Source: Actinomadura kijaniata NBRC 14229 (GTDB lineage Bacteria; Actinomycetota; Actinomycetes; Streptosporangiales; Streptosporangiaceae). Taken from it: a stretch of 64,000 bases of DNA. The stretch is from NCBI RefSeq assembly GCF_001552175.1, contig NZ_BCQR01000031.1, forward strand, positions 19,434-83,433. The letters are read 5' to 3'. Position numbers and translations under genes: made by a program. The notes under the pieces were generated by a model that was not told the origin of the DNA, ran no database searches, and worked only from the letters and a program-made list of their open reading frames with translations. Positions within the stretch are counted from its first letter, which is position 1. Each line of letters opens with the position of its first letter. Shown here in pieces: positions 54,025-62,099 of the stretch.

Positions 54025-55989
54025 ATGACCCCCCTCCCCTCCCCCGCCCGGGATCTCACGCGGATCTGGGCCGAACTGCTCGGCCTCGACCCCGGCGAGA
54101 TCGGCCCCGACGCGAGCTTCCTGCGGCTCGGCGGCGACTCCGTGCTGGCCGTGCGGATGTCGGCGCTGGTCCGCAAGCGTCTGGGGGTGGAGCTGGCGCT
54201 GTCGGACGTCACCGTGGAGATCACCCTGTCGGCGCTGGCCGACCTGGTGGCGCGGCGCGGCGGCGACGGCGGCACGGCCGGACGGGCCCTCCCGGTGGAC
54301 ATCCGGCGGCGGCCCGACCCCGACGCGCCGTTCCCGCTGATGCCGCTGCAACAGGGCTACTTCGTGGGCCAGCACGACGGCTGGGAGCTGTCCTACGACT
54401 CGGCGCACTTCTACGGCGACATGGCCCTGCGGGACATGGACGCCGACGAGGCCGAGGAGACCCTCGCCGACGCGCTGCACCGGCTGGCGCTCCACCAGCC
54501 GACCCTGCGCGCCCGGATCACGCCCGACGGCATGCAGCACGTCCTGCCGCCCGACGCGCCCGGCGCGATCCCGCGCCCCCGGGTCCACGACCTGCGCGGG
54601 GCGGGCGAGGAGGAGATCCGCGCCACGCTGGAGACCGTGCGGCACGAGATGGCCACGACCGGCCCGGACCCGCTGACCGGCCCGGGGCTGGACGTGCGGC
54701 TCACCCTGCTGCCGGGCGACCGGGGCCGCCTGCACACCGCCATGAGCCTGATCGCGATGGACGGCTGGTCGGCCACGCTGCTCAACCGCGAGCTGCTGGC
54801 GCTGGCCGCCGACTGGAACGCCGTCCCGGCGCCGCTGGAGGTCGACTTCGGCGACTACGTCACCTCGATCGGGCGGCTGCGCGCGACCGGGCAGTGGGCG
54901 GCCGACCGCGACTGGTGGTGGGACCGGCTCGACGACGCCCCGCCGCCGCCCGCCCTGCCGCTGCGCGCCGACCCCCGGGACGTGGCGCCGACGCTGATGG
55001 ACACCCGGGAGGCGCGGCTGGACGCGGCGCGCTGGGCCGCGCTGCGGGAGGCGTGCGCCGCGCACGGCGTCACCCCCTCGGCGGCGATGCTCACCGCGTT
55101 CTCCGTCGTTCTGGCGCGCTGGGCCGGGCACCGGCGCATGCTGCTCAACACGTTGCAGCTCAACCGGTTGCCGCTGCACCCCGACATCCACCGCACGATC
55201 GGGGCGTTCGCCTCCACGCTGCTGGTGCCGGTCGCGCTGGACGCCGGCCGCACGTTCGCGGAGCTGGCGGTCGAGCGGCAGCGGTCGTTCGGCGAGCACG
55301 CCGGGCACAGCCTGATCTCCGGCGTGGAGGTGGCGCGCGAGCTGGCGCGGCGGCGCGGCACCACCCGGCCCGTCGCGCCGGTGGTGTTCCAGAGCACCCT
55401 GGGCATGGACGCGGCGGTCGGGGAACGGCAGGCCCGGTCGGCCGGGCCGCTCGGCGAGCTCGACTTCGCCGACTTCTACCACCAGCTCCGCACGCCGCAG
55501 GTGGCGCTGGAGGCGCGGTTCTGGGAGATGAACGCCGAGATGGTCTTCGCGTTCTCCCTGGTCGCCGAGGTGTTCGAGGCCGATCAGGTCGACGCGGCGT
55601 TCCGCGGGCTGGTGGAGCTGGTCGAGGCGCTGGCCGACGGCTCCGGCTGGGAGCGGGTCGTGGAGCTGCCGGGCGCGGTGGACGCGCCGCGCGACGGACG
55701 GCTGTCGCTCGGCGGCCCGGCCGCGGCGGAGACCGCCGTGGCGGCCGGACCGCCGCGCGACGAGCTGGAGCAGCGGATCGCGCTGCTGTGGGAGGAGATC
55801 CTCGACGTGCCCGTGCTGGACCGCGCCACGTCGTTCTTCTCCGTGGGCGGCGACTCGCTGCTGGCGGTGCGGACCCTGGCGCGGCTGGCCAAGGACGTGG
55901 GCGTGGCCATGCGGGTCCGCCGGTTCCTGGACGCGCCGACCGTCGCGGGCCTGGCCGAGGCCGTGCGGGAGCGGGGCGCGGCGCAATGA
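54025..55989 (+). CDS. NRPS T-Cy-T protein without adenylation domain
   Basis: A 654-residue NRPS fragment: carrier domain 1 (about 10-80, LRLGGDSVLAVRM with the phosphopantetheine serine), a heterocyclisation-type condensation domain (about 95-540, PLMPLQQGYFVGQ, VVFQSTLGMD), and carrier domain 2 (about 575-645, FSVGGDSLLAVRTLARL). The Cy active-site DxxxxD is SLIAMD, so the first aspartate is serine, and the usual GDFT motif is GAFA. Cyclisation may therefore be impaired or altered. No adenylation domain exists here, so amino acid loading must come from an enzyme elsewhere. ATG follows GAGGAG. Its stop overlaps the next start. Confidence 0.85.
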   Translation: MTPLPSPARDLTRIWAELLGLDPGEIGPDASFLRLGGDSVLAVRMSALVRKRLGVELALSDVTVEITLSALADLVARRGGDGGTAGRALPVDIRRRPDPDAPFPLMPLQQGYFVGQHDGWELSYDSAHFYGDMALRDMDADEAEETLADALHRLALHQPTLRARITPDGMQHVLPPDAPGAIPRPRVHDLRGAGEEEIRATLETVRHEMATTGPDPLTGPGLDVRLTLLPGDRGRLHTAMSLIAMDGWSATLLNRELLALAADWNAVPAPLEVDFGDYVTSIGRLRATGQWAADRDWWWDRLDDAPPPPALPLRADPRDVAPTLMDTREARLDAARWAALREACAAHGVTPSAAMLTAFSVVLARWAGHRRMLLNTLQLNRLPLHPDIHRTIGAFASTLLVPVALDAGRTFAELAVERQRSFGEHAGHSLISGVEVARELARRRGTTRPVAPVVFQSTLGMDAAVGERQARSAGPLGELDFADFYHQLRTPQVALEARFWEMNAEMVFAFSLVAEVFEADQVDAAFRGLVELVEALADGSGWERVVELPGAVDAPRDGRLSLGGPAAAETAVAAGPPRDELEQRIALLWEEILDVPVLDRATSFFSVGGDSLLAVRTLARLAKDVGVAMRVRRFLDAPTVAGLAEAVRERGAAQ

Positions 55990-57068
55990 CCGTGATCGGG
56001 GTGCTGGGCGGCGCGGGCGCCGTCGGCGGGGTCGTCGTCGACCGGCTGGCCGCCCGGCGGCCGGGAACGCTGCGGATCGGCGGACGCGACCGGGAACGGG
56101 CCGCCGCGGTGTGCGCCAAGGCGCGCGCGGACGTGCCGGGGGCCGTCGTCGAGGCGGTGCGCGTCGACCTCGCCGACGACGCCGGGCTGCGCGCGTTCTG
56201 CGACGGCTGCGACGTGGTGGTCAACTGCGCGGGGCCGTCGTACCGGGTGCTGGACCGGGTGGCGCGGGCCGCGCTGGCGGCCGGGGCGGGGTACGTCGAC
56301 GCGGCGGGCGACACGGTGGCGCTGGACGCGCTGCGCGAAGCGCCGGTGGCGGCCGACCGTCCCGCGGTCTTCTCCGCCGGGTTGATGCCGGGGCTGTCCG
56401 GTCTGCTGCCCCGGCTGCTGGCGGCCGACGGCGGGCCGGCGCGGCTGGACGTCTACGTCGGGGGCGCGGCGGCGATCGGGCCGTTGTCGGCGGTGGACGC
56501 CCTGCTGACGCGGGGACCGGGGTTCGGTACCGCCCTGGCGGCGTGGCGGGGCGGCGAGGTCGTGCCGAACGCGCTGCGTCCGCTGCGTTCGGTGGCCCTG
56601 CCGGGATTCCGGGGGCGGGTGCACGCCTGGCCGTTCCTGTCGGTGGAGGCCGCCCGGCTGGCCGCCGACCTGGGCGTGGACGAGCTGCGCAACTACACCG
56701 TCTACGTCACCGAGGAGATCCCGCGCGCCCTCGCGTCCGCCTGGGCGGACGGCGACGGGCCTCTCGAACGGCATGTTCCGGCGGTGGTGGCCGCCGCCGA
56801 GGCCGACCTGGCGGCCACCGGCCCGTACTACACGATGCTGTTCCAGGCCGTGCCTCGCGACCCGGCGTCCGGCGGCCCTCGCCGCCTGATGCTGCACACG
56901 CCCGACTCCTACGCGCTGAGCGGGGTCGTCGCGGCCGTGGCCGTCCGCGACCTGCTGGCCGGGCGGATCCCGCCCGGCGCGCACCTGGCCGCCGAGGTGC
57001 TCGACCCGCGCGCCACCGCGGACCTGCTGGCCGACGACCCCCTGGTCACCGGCCTCCACCTGAGCTGA
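55986..57068 (+). CDS. Saccharopine dehydrogenase-like NADP-binding reductase
   Basis: A 360-residue protein. The N-terminal Rossmann motif VIGVLGGAGAVGGVVVDRLAARRPGTLRIGGRD binds the dinucleotide, and DVVVNCAGPSYRVLDRVARAALAAGAGYVDAAGD is typical of the saccharopine dehydrogenase NADP-binding family. Similar reductases occur in coelibactin- and thiazoline-metallophore clusters, where reduction of a ring or imine is proposed. It overlaps the T-Cy-T gene as ATGA (55986-55989), so it very likely acts on the carrier-bound or released product. The exact substrate is inferred only from context. Confidence 0.85.
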   Translation: MTVIGVLGGAGAVGGVVVDRLAARRPGTLRIGGRDRERAAAVCAKARADVPGAVVEAVRVDLADDAGLRAFCDGCDVVVNCAGPSYRVLDRVARAALAAGAGYVDAAGDTVALDALREAPVAADRPAVFSAGLMPGLSGLLPRLLAADGGPARLDVYVGGAAAIGPLSAVDALLTRGPGFGTALAAWRGGEVVPNALRPLRSVALPGFRGRVHAWPFLSVEAARLAADLGVDELRNYTVYVTEEIPRALASAWADGDGPLERHVPAVVAAAEADLAATGPYYTMLFQAVPRDPASGGPRRLMLHTPDSYALSGVVAAVAVRDLLAGRIPPGAHLAAEVLDPRATADLLADDPLVTGLHLS

Positions 57069-57084
57069 GAAGGAGCATCCGACC

Positions 57085-57840
57085 GTGACCGAGAACGTGA
57101 CCACCGACGAGGTGAACCGGGCCGAACGCGGTGAGGGCTACGCCGTCAACGCCCCCTACTACGACCTGATCCTGCCCGGCGACCACTGGGACCGCCTGGC
57201 CGGCGCGCTGCGGACGCTGCTGCCCGACGCGCGCTCGGTCGCCGAGATCGGCGCGGGGACCGGCCACTTCACCGAGGCGATGCTGGGCTTCCTGCCCGCC
57301 GACGCCGAGATCTTCGCCATCGAGCCGGCCCGCGTCATGCGGGCCGCGCTGGTCACCCGGCTGGCCCGCATCCCCGGCGCGCACCACCGGGTGACCGTCC
57401 TGGCCGAGGACGCCCTGACCGCCGAGCCGCCCGTCCCCCTGGACGCGGTCGTGCTGCTCAACCTGGTCATGCACTTCGCGCCGCACCAGCGCCCCCGGCT
57501 GTGGCACCGGTGGGCCGAACGGCTGCGACCCGGCGGCGTGCTGGTGGTCGAGACGCAGTACCCGCAAAAGGCCGAACCGGTACCGCCCACCACGGTCCCC
57601 GGCCGCGTTCTGGGCCGCCGCCGCTACGAGACGGTGACCCGGGCCGACGTCGTGGGCGACGACATGGTCCGGTGGGTCAACGCCTACCGGACGTGGGAGG
57701 GCGACCGGCTCGTCAGCGAGGAGGCCGCCGAGTTCGACTGCCATGTCGTCTCCGACGAGAGACTGGCCGGTGAGCTGGCGGCGGCGGGCCTGACGGCCGT
57801 GCCGGACGCGCCCGCGGGCGTGCACGCCTGGCGGCGCTGA
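57085..57840 (+). CDS. Class I SAM-dependent methyltransferase of the cluster
   Basis: A 251-residue enzyme. Motif I is SVAEIGAGTGHFTEAMLGF, followed by an acidic IEPARVMRAAL, LDAVVLLNLVMHFAPHQRPRLWHRWAERLRPGGVLVVE, and a C-terminal domain ending AAAGLTAVPDAPAGVHAWRR. It carries ATG at 57085 with AGAAGGAG upstream, 16 bases after the reductase gene. It is probably a tailoring O-, N- or S-methyltransferase for the metallophore. A short hairpin at its end separates it from the convergent thioesterase gene. Confidence 0.83.
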   Translation: MTENVTTDEVNRAERGEGYAVNAPYYDLILPGDHWDRLAGALRTLLPDARSVAEIGAGTGHFTEAMLGFLPADAEIFAIEPARVMRAALVTRLARIPGAHHRVTVLAEDALTAEPPVPLDAVVLLNLVMHFAPHQRPRLWHRWAERLRPGGVLVVETQYPQKAEPVPPTTVPGRVLGRRRYETVTRADVVGDDMVRWVNAYRTWEGDRLVSEEAAEFDCHVVSDERLAGELAAAGLTAVPDAPAGVHAWRR

Positions 57841-57861
57841 GCTCACCCGCTCCCGGTGAGC
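57841..57861. terminator. Small hairpin between convergent genes
   Basis: GCTCACC (57841-57847) and GGTGAGC (57855-57861), a perfect 7-bp stem with a 7-base loop, overlap the end of the thioesterase coding sequence and follow the methyltransferase stop. Likely a weak bidirectional terminator. Confidence 0.4.
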
Positions 57862-58595
57862 ACCCGCCGCAGCGCCGCCAGCACCGCGTGGCGCTGCGGC
57901 GCCAGGTAGAAGTGATCGCCGGGGAAGACCTCCAGCCGGGTCGCGGCGCGCGTGGCGGTCCGCCAGCGCGCCGCCTCCTCCGGCGTCAGGTCCGGGTCGC
58001 GGTCGCCCAGGAACACCGTGACGGGGCAGTCCAGCGGCGGCAGCGGGCGCGGGCGGTAGGTCTCGATCAGGCGGTAGTCGGCGCGCACGTACCGGAAGAT
58101 CATCGCGCGGAGGCCGGGATCGGCCAGCACCTCCGGGTCGGTCGCGCCGAGCCGCATCAGCTCGGCGTACAGCGCCTCGTCGTCGCCCCGGTGCACGTCG
58201 CCGCCCTTCTCGTCGTGCGGGGCCTCGCGGGCGGACGCCACCAGGTGGACCGGCCCGCGCAGGCCGCGCCGCCGCGCCTCCTGGGCGACCTCGTAGGCGA
58301 CGGTCGCGCCCATGCTGTGCCCGAACAGCGCGTACGGGCGGTCCGCGACGGTCGCGACCGCGTCGGTGAGCGCGGCGACCAGCTCGTCCATGGCGCGCGG
58401 CATCGGGTCGTCCAGGCGGTCCTCGCGGCCGGGGTACTGCACGGCGAGAAGCTCGATCCCGGGCGGCAGCAGCTCGGTCCAGCCCAGGAACGCGCTCGCC
58501 CCGCCGCCGCCGTGCGGCACGCACACCAGCCGGAGCCCGGCGTCCGGGCGGGGCGGGGCCAGGCGGCGCAGCCACCGGCCGGATTCGTTTCCCAC
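57843..58595 (-). CDS. Type II thioesterase
   Basis: A 250-residue alpha/beta hydrolase that clears misloaded carrier domains in NRPS/PKS systems. Typical features are LRLVCVPHGGGGASAFLGWTELLP, the nucleophile elbow LFGHSMGATVAYEVAQEA, the acid region TVFLGDRDPDLTPEEA and the histidine in FPGDHFYLAPQ. GTG at 58593-58595 is chosen over an in-frame ATG at 58611-58613 because AGGGGAG lies 5 bases before it. Transcribed divergently from the CxxC flavoprotein with a Zur-like box between them. Confidence 0.9.
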   Translation of the reverse strand: MGNESGRWLRRLAPPRPDAGLRLVCVPHGGGGASAFLGWTELLPPGIELLAVQYPGREDRLDDPMPRAMDELVAALTDAVATVADRPYALFGHSMGATVAYEVAQEARRRGLRGPVHLVASAREAPHDEKGGDVHRGDDEALYAELMRLGATDPEVLADPGLRAMIFRYVRADYRLIETYRPRPLPPLDCPVTVFLGDRDPDLTPEEAARWRTATRAATRLEVFPGDHFYLAPQRHAVLAALRRVLTGSG

Positions 58596-58621
58596 GGCGT
58601 CTCCCCTCGACATTCAGAACA

Positions 58622-58636
58622 TGATAATCATTTCCA
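58622..58636. promoter_or_regulatory. Zur-like box in the divergent thioesterase/flavoprotein promoter
   Basis: TGATAATCATTTCCA matches the Zur-box consensus TGAAAATGATTTTCA at 12 of 15 positions and shares the TGATAAT half-site with the box at 50920. It lies 26 bases before the thioesterase start and 1 base before the flavoprotein start, so it could control both directions. Confidence 0.6.
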
Positions 58637-58637
58637 T

Positions 58638-59579
58638 ATGGATGGCGACATGTACGACGTGATCGTGGTGGGCGGCGGGCCGGCCGGGCTGAGCGCCGCC
58701 CTGGTGTTCGGGCGGCAGCGCCGCCGGGTGCTGGTGGTCGACGGGGGCCGGGTCCGCAACGCCCCCGCCACGGAGATGCACATGTACCTGAGCCGGGACG
58801 GCTTTCCCCCGGCCCGGCTGCTGGAGATCGGCCGCGAGGAGCTGGCGGCCTACCCCTCGGTGGAACTGCGCCAGGGCACCGTGCTGGCCGCCCGGGGGGC
58901 CAAGGACGACTTCGAGGTCGAGCTGGCCGACGGCGCCCGGGAGCGGGCCCGGCGGCTGGTGCTGGCGACCGGGCAGGTCGACGAGCCCTACGACATCCCG
59001 GGCCTGGCCGAGCGGTTCGGCCGCGGCGTCTTCCACTGCCCGTTCTGCCACGGCTGGGAGACCACGGGCAGGACGCTCGCCGTCATCACCACCGAGCCGC
59101 ACGAGGCGATGCTCGCGCTGTACGTGGCCGACCGGTTCAGCGACGACGTGGTGCTGTGCACCCACGGCCCGCTCGACCTGCCCGACGAGATCGCCAAGAA
59201 GCTCGACGAGCGCGGCATCCAGGTGCGGTCCGAGCGCGTCACCGAGGTGTCCGGCGAGCCCGGCGACGTGACCGTCCACTTCGCCGACGGGAGCGCGCTG
59301 CGCCGCCAGGCGGTCTACCACCGCGCCCCCACCCGCCAGCACTCCGAGCTGGCCGCCCGGCTCGGCTGCGAGATCCTCGACGACGGCACCGTGCGCGTCA
59401 ACGAACTGCAGGAGACGACCGTGCCGGGGGTGGCCGCGGCGGGCGACACCGCCAAGCTCCCGGCCGTGCCCGACGCCGCGACCCTGGTGTCGCTGGGCGC
59501 CGCCGACGGCGTCCGCGCGGCGCTGTGGATGGAGGGCGACCTGTTCCGCTCCGACCTCGGCATGACTCCCGCGCGGTGA
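58638..59579 (+). CDS. Thioredoxin reductase-like flavoprotein with CPFC (dithiol oxidase type)
   Basis: A 313-residue protein. The FAD motifs are VIVVGGGPAGLSAALVFGRQRRRVLVVDGG and the end GVAAAGDTAKLP. The redox centre is FHCPFCHGWE. The NADPH-binding GxGxxA loop of true thioredoxin reductases is not recognisable at the expected place (TLAVITTEPHEAMLALYVADRF). This combination resembles GliT/HlmI/DepH-type dithiol oxidases of natural-product clusters, which use oxygen to make disulfides. ATG 58638 directly follows the Zur-like box without a ribosome site, so either translation is leaderless or it starts at ATG 58650. Confidence 0.78.
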   Translation: MDGDMYDVIVVGGGPAGLSAALVFGRQRRRVLVVDGGRVRNAPATEMHMYLSRDGFPPARLLEIGREELAAYPSVELRQGTVLAARGAKDDFEVELADGARERARRLVLATGQVDEPYDIPGLAERFGRGVFHCPFCHGWETTGRTLAVITTEPHEAMLALYVADRFSDDVVLCTHGPLDLPDEIAKKLDERGIQVRSERVTEVSGEPGDVTVHFADGSALRRQAVYHRAPTRQHSELAARLGCEILDDGTVRVNELQETTVPGVAAAGDTAKLPAVPDAATLVSLGAADGVRAALWMEGDLFRSDLGMTPAR

Positions 59580-59583
59580 CCGG

Positions 59584-59618
59584 GACGTGGGCGGAGCCTT
59601 CGGGGCTCCGCCCACGTC
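59584..59618. terminator. Bidirectional hairpin terminator
   Basis: GACGTGGGCGGAGCC (59584-59598), TTCGG loop, GGCTCCGCCCACGTC (59604-59618): a perfect 15-bp stem. It sits in the 45-base gap between two convergent genes and can end transcription from both sides. Confidence 0.8.
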
Positions 59619-59624
59619 GATCCG

Positions 59625-62099
59625 CTACGAGCGGCGCGCCACGTAGAGCCTGAGCCCGGCGTCCGCCAGAGGGTGGGCGTCGCGCGGCAACGTGAACCAC
59701 GGCCGCAGTCCCGCGTCCTCCATCTGCTCGCGCCACTCCTCGTCGGTCAGGAAGACGCGGTCGCCGCCGAACCGGGGATCGCCGGGGCGCAGCCGTTCCT
59801 CGCCGGGCCGCGCCGACATGAGGAACTGCATCGAGGTGAGGATCGAATACAGCTCACGGCTCGTCTCGACGAACACGAACAGGCCGCCGGGCGCGAGCAG
59901 GCCGCCCAGCCCCGTCAGGGTGTCGGGCACGTGGCGGGCGTTGTGCAGGACGTTCGCCGACAGCACCACGTCGCACAAGCCCGGTTCCACGCCTTGGGCG
60001 GCGGCGTCGGCGTTGATGTCGAAGAGGGAGAACCGGACGCCCGCGCGCTCGCCGAAACGGTCCCGGCCAAGGGACAGGAAGTAGCGCGAGACGTCGGTGA
60101 ACAGGTAGTCGATCTCGGCGTCGGCCAGGGCGGCGAGCGCGTCGGCCGTGGTTCCCCCGACGCCCGCGCCCAGCTCCAGCACCCGCAGCGGCCCGTCGTG
60201 CCGCCGGTTCTCCCGCGCCCACCGCATCACCTCGGCGACGGCGCCGTTGAGGTGGCGGTTGACGGCGTTCTCCCGGTACGCGCCGTCGGCGGCCCCGGTG
60301 TCGTCGCCGCCGAACAGCAACGCCCGCGGCGACAGGTCGTCGCGCAGCAGCTCGGGGAGCCGCGCCATCGCCGACAGCAGGAAACGGCAGGTCTCCGGCG
60401 GGTAGCCGACCGCGCCACCCGCCGCCGCCAGCCCGTCGGCCGCGGCGGCGACCTCGCGCCGCGCCACCGGCCGCAGTCCGCCGAAGCGCCCGTCGTCGCG
60501 GCGGGCGAGCATGCCGTTCTCCACCAGGACATCGAGCCAGCGGCGCGCGATCCAGCGGTGGCGTCCGGCCACGCGCAGCGCGCCGGCGATCTCCTCGGCG
60601 GTGAGCGGGCGGTCGGCCAGCCCGGACGGCCGCAGCGCCGAGGCCATCGCCAGCAGCGCCACCCCGTCCAGCCGCCGCAGGAACGCGGGCAACCCGGCCG
60701 GATCCGTGCCGACCTCCGTGCCGACCCCCGTGCCGGTCACGGTGCCGGTCACGGTGCCGGTCACGATGCCGGTCGCGGTGGCCGCCGCGCGCTCGGCGCG
60801 TTCCGGCAGCTCGGAGTCGAGCACGACCGTCAGCTCGGGGCGGCGCAGGACGGCGCGGGCGATCTCGGTGAGACGGCGACGGGTGAACGGGACGAACGGG
60901 TCGTGGGCCGTGCCCGGACGCCCGGGGATCTCCTCCACCGGCACGGCCGCCGCCTCCGGCGGGGCGACCACGCCGAGCGCGGCGGGGTCGGCGGGGTCCA
61001 TGACGACGGCGGCCCCCTGCCCCGCCAGCTCCCGCAGCCGGGCGGCCGACACCTCGGAACGCGGGACACCGCGCACGCGCACCGGACGTTCCCGCAGAAG
61101 GGCGGCGGACCCGTCCCAGCGGACCGGCGGCGGCCCGTCCACCGGCGGGGCGTCGACGTGGAGGACGGCGTCGAAGCGGTAGCGGGTCAGCTCGGTGTCG
61201 TCGCGCATCGTCTTGGGGTGCACGCTCATCCGCACCGTCCGGCCCGTCGCGGCGGCGGTGCGGGCGGCCAGGTCGGCGAGCAGCGGCGGGTCGAAGAGCA
61301 GTTCGGGGTCGCGTTCGGCGCGCCGCGCGGCGCGGCGTCCCAGCTCGCCGGGGTCGGCGCCCGGGTCCCGGGCCTGTTCGATCCACCGGCAGAAGCCGGG
61401 GAGCAGGCGGGCGTCCCGCACGTCGCCGACGACGACCGTGCCGCCCGGCGCGACCAGGTCCACGGTGTCGCGGACGACGGCGGCCAGGTAGCCGACGCCG
61501 GGGAAGCACTGCGTCACCGAGTTCACCAGGACGCAGTCGGGCCGGGCGTCGGGGAATCCCAGCTTCTCCATGGCGGCGCGGACCCGCGGCGACCCGGCCT
61601 CGTGGGCGGCGGCCCGGACGAAGGCGGTGTCCGGCCACGCTTCGGCGGCCGGCCCGCGCACGGCGGCTTCGGCGACGTCCGTGCCGACGTACCCGGAGAC
61701 GTGGCCGCGCAGCCGGTGCGCGAGCAGTCCGGTGCCGCAGCCCAGTTCGAGGATCCGGGTCGGGCGCAGGGAGAGCACGAGGTCGACGGTGTGGTCCACC
61801 CACGCGCGCATGTGCTCCACCGGCAGCGGGCGGCCGGTGTCGGAGGCCCGCCATCCCGACAGGTCGAGGTCATCGGCGTGGCGTCCCTCCGCCGTGGAGT
61901 ACGTCCAGTCGTAGACCTCGCCCCAGTGGTCGAGGAACTCCTCGGCCAGCCCCTCCCGGGCGGACGGGGCCGGGCGGACGCCGACGGCCCCGCCGGGGAC
62001 GAGGCGGGCGTCGTCGATCCAGGGATGGCGGCGGAGCGGTTCCAGCAGGTCGTCGGTGAGATCCTCGGTGGGGGCGGCGGCGCGTTCGTCAGTGGGCAC
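59625..62099 (-). CDS. Two-methyltransferase protein of the metallophore cluster
   Basis: An 824-residue protein with two SAM methyltransferases. MT1 (about 30-320) has motif I ILELGCGTGLLAHRLRGH and PNSVTQCFPGVGYLAAVVRDTVDLVAPGGTVVVGDVR-like sequence, the type found in NRPS methylation domains. MT2 (about 490-824) has VLELGAGVGGTTADALAALADAEIDYLFTDVSRYFLSLGRDRFG and LLAPGGLFVFVETSRELYSILTSM and is paralogous to the stand-alone gene at 52916. The linker contains tandem TGTVTGTVTG repeats at about residues 445-465 (a 12-base repeat in DNA) and a stretch FTRRRLTEIARAVLRRPEL I do not recognise. GTG start overlaps the ABC transporter stop by 11 bases. Confidence 0.8.
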   Translation of the reverse strand: MPTDERAAAPTEDLTDDLLEPLRRHPWIDDARLVPGGAVGVRPAPSAREGLAEEFLDHWGEVYDWTYSTAEGRHADDLDLSGWRASDTGRPLPVEHMRAWVDHTVDLVLSLRPTRILELGCGTGLLAHRLRGHVSGYVGTDVAEAAVRGPAAEAWPDTAFVRAAAHEAGSPRVRAAMEKLGFPDARPDCVLVNSVTQCFPGVGYLAAVVRDTVDLVAPGGTVVVGDVRDARLLPGFCRWIEQARDPGADPGELGRRAARRAERDPELLFDPPLLADLAARTAAATGRTVRMSVHPKTMRDDTELTRYRFDAVLHVDAPPVDGPPPVRWDGSAALLRERPVRVRGVPRSEVSAARLRELAGQGAAVVMDPADPAALGVVAPPEAAAVPVEEIPGRPGTAHDPFVPFTRRRLTEIARAVLRRPELTVVLDSELPERAERAAATATGIVTGTVTGTVTGTGVGTEVGTDPAGLPAFLRRLDGVALLAMASALRPSGLADRPLTAEEIAGALRVAGRHRWIARRWLDVLVENGMLARRDDGRFGGLRPVARREVAAAADGLAAAGGAVGYPPETCRFLLSAMARLPELLRDDLSPRALLFGGDDTGAADGAYRENAVNRHLNGAVAEVMRWARENRRHDGPLRVLELGAGVGGTTADALAALADAEIDYLFTDVSRYFLSLGRDRFGERAGVRFSLFDINADAAAQGVEPGLCDVVLSANVLHNARHVPDTLTGLGGLLAPGGLFVFVETSRELYSILTSMQFLMSARPGEERLRPGDPRFGGDRVFLTDEEWREQMEDAGLRPWFTLPRDAHPLADAGLRLYVARRS

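Noticed and set aside
60729..60776. 12-base tandem repeats as a possible CRISPR or att structure
   Set aside because: Units are 12 bases in frame inside a coding sequence without spacers; it is a coding minisatellite.
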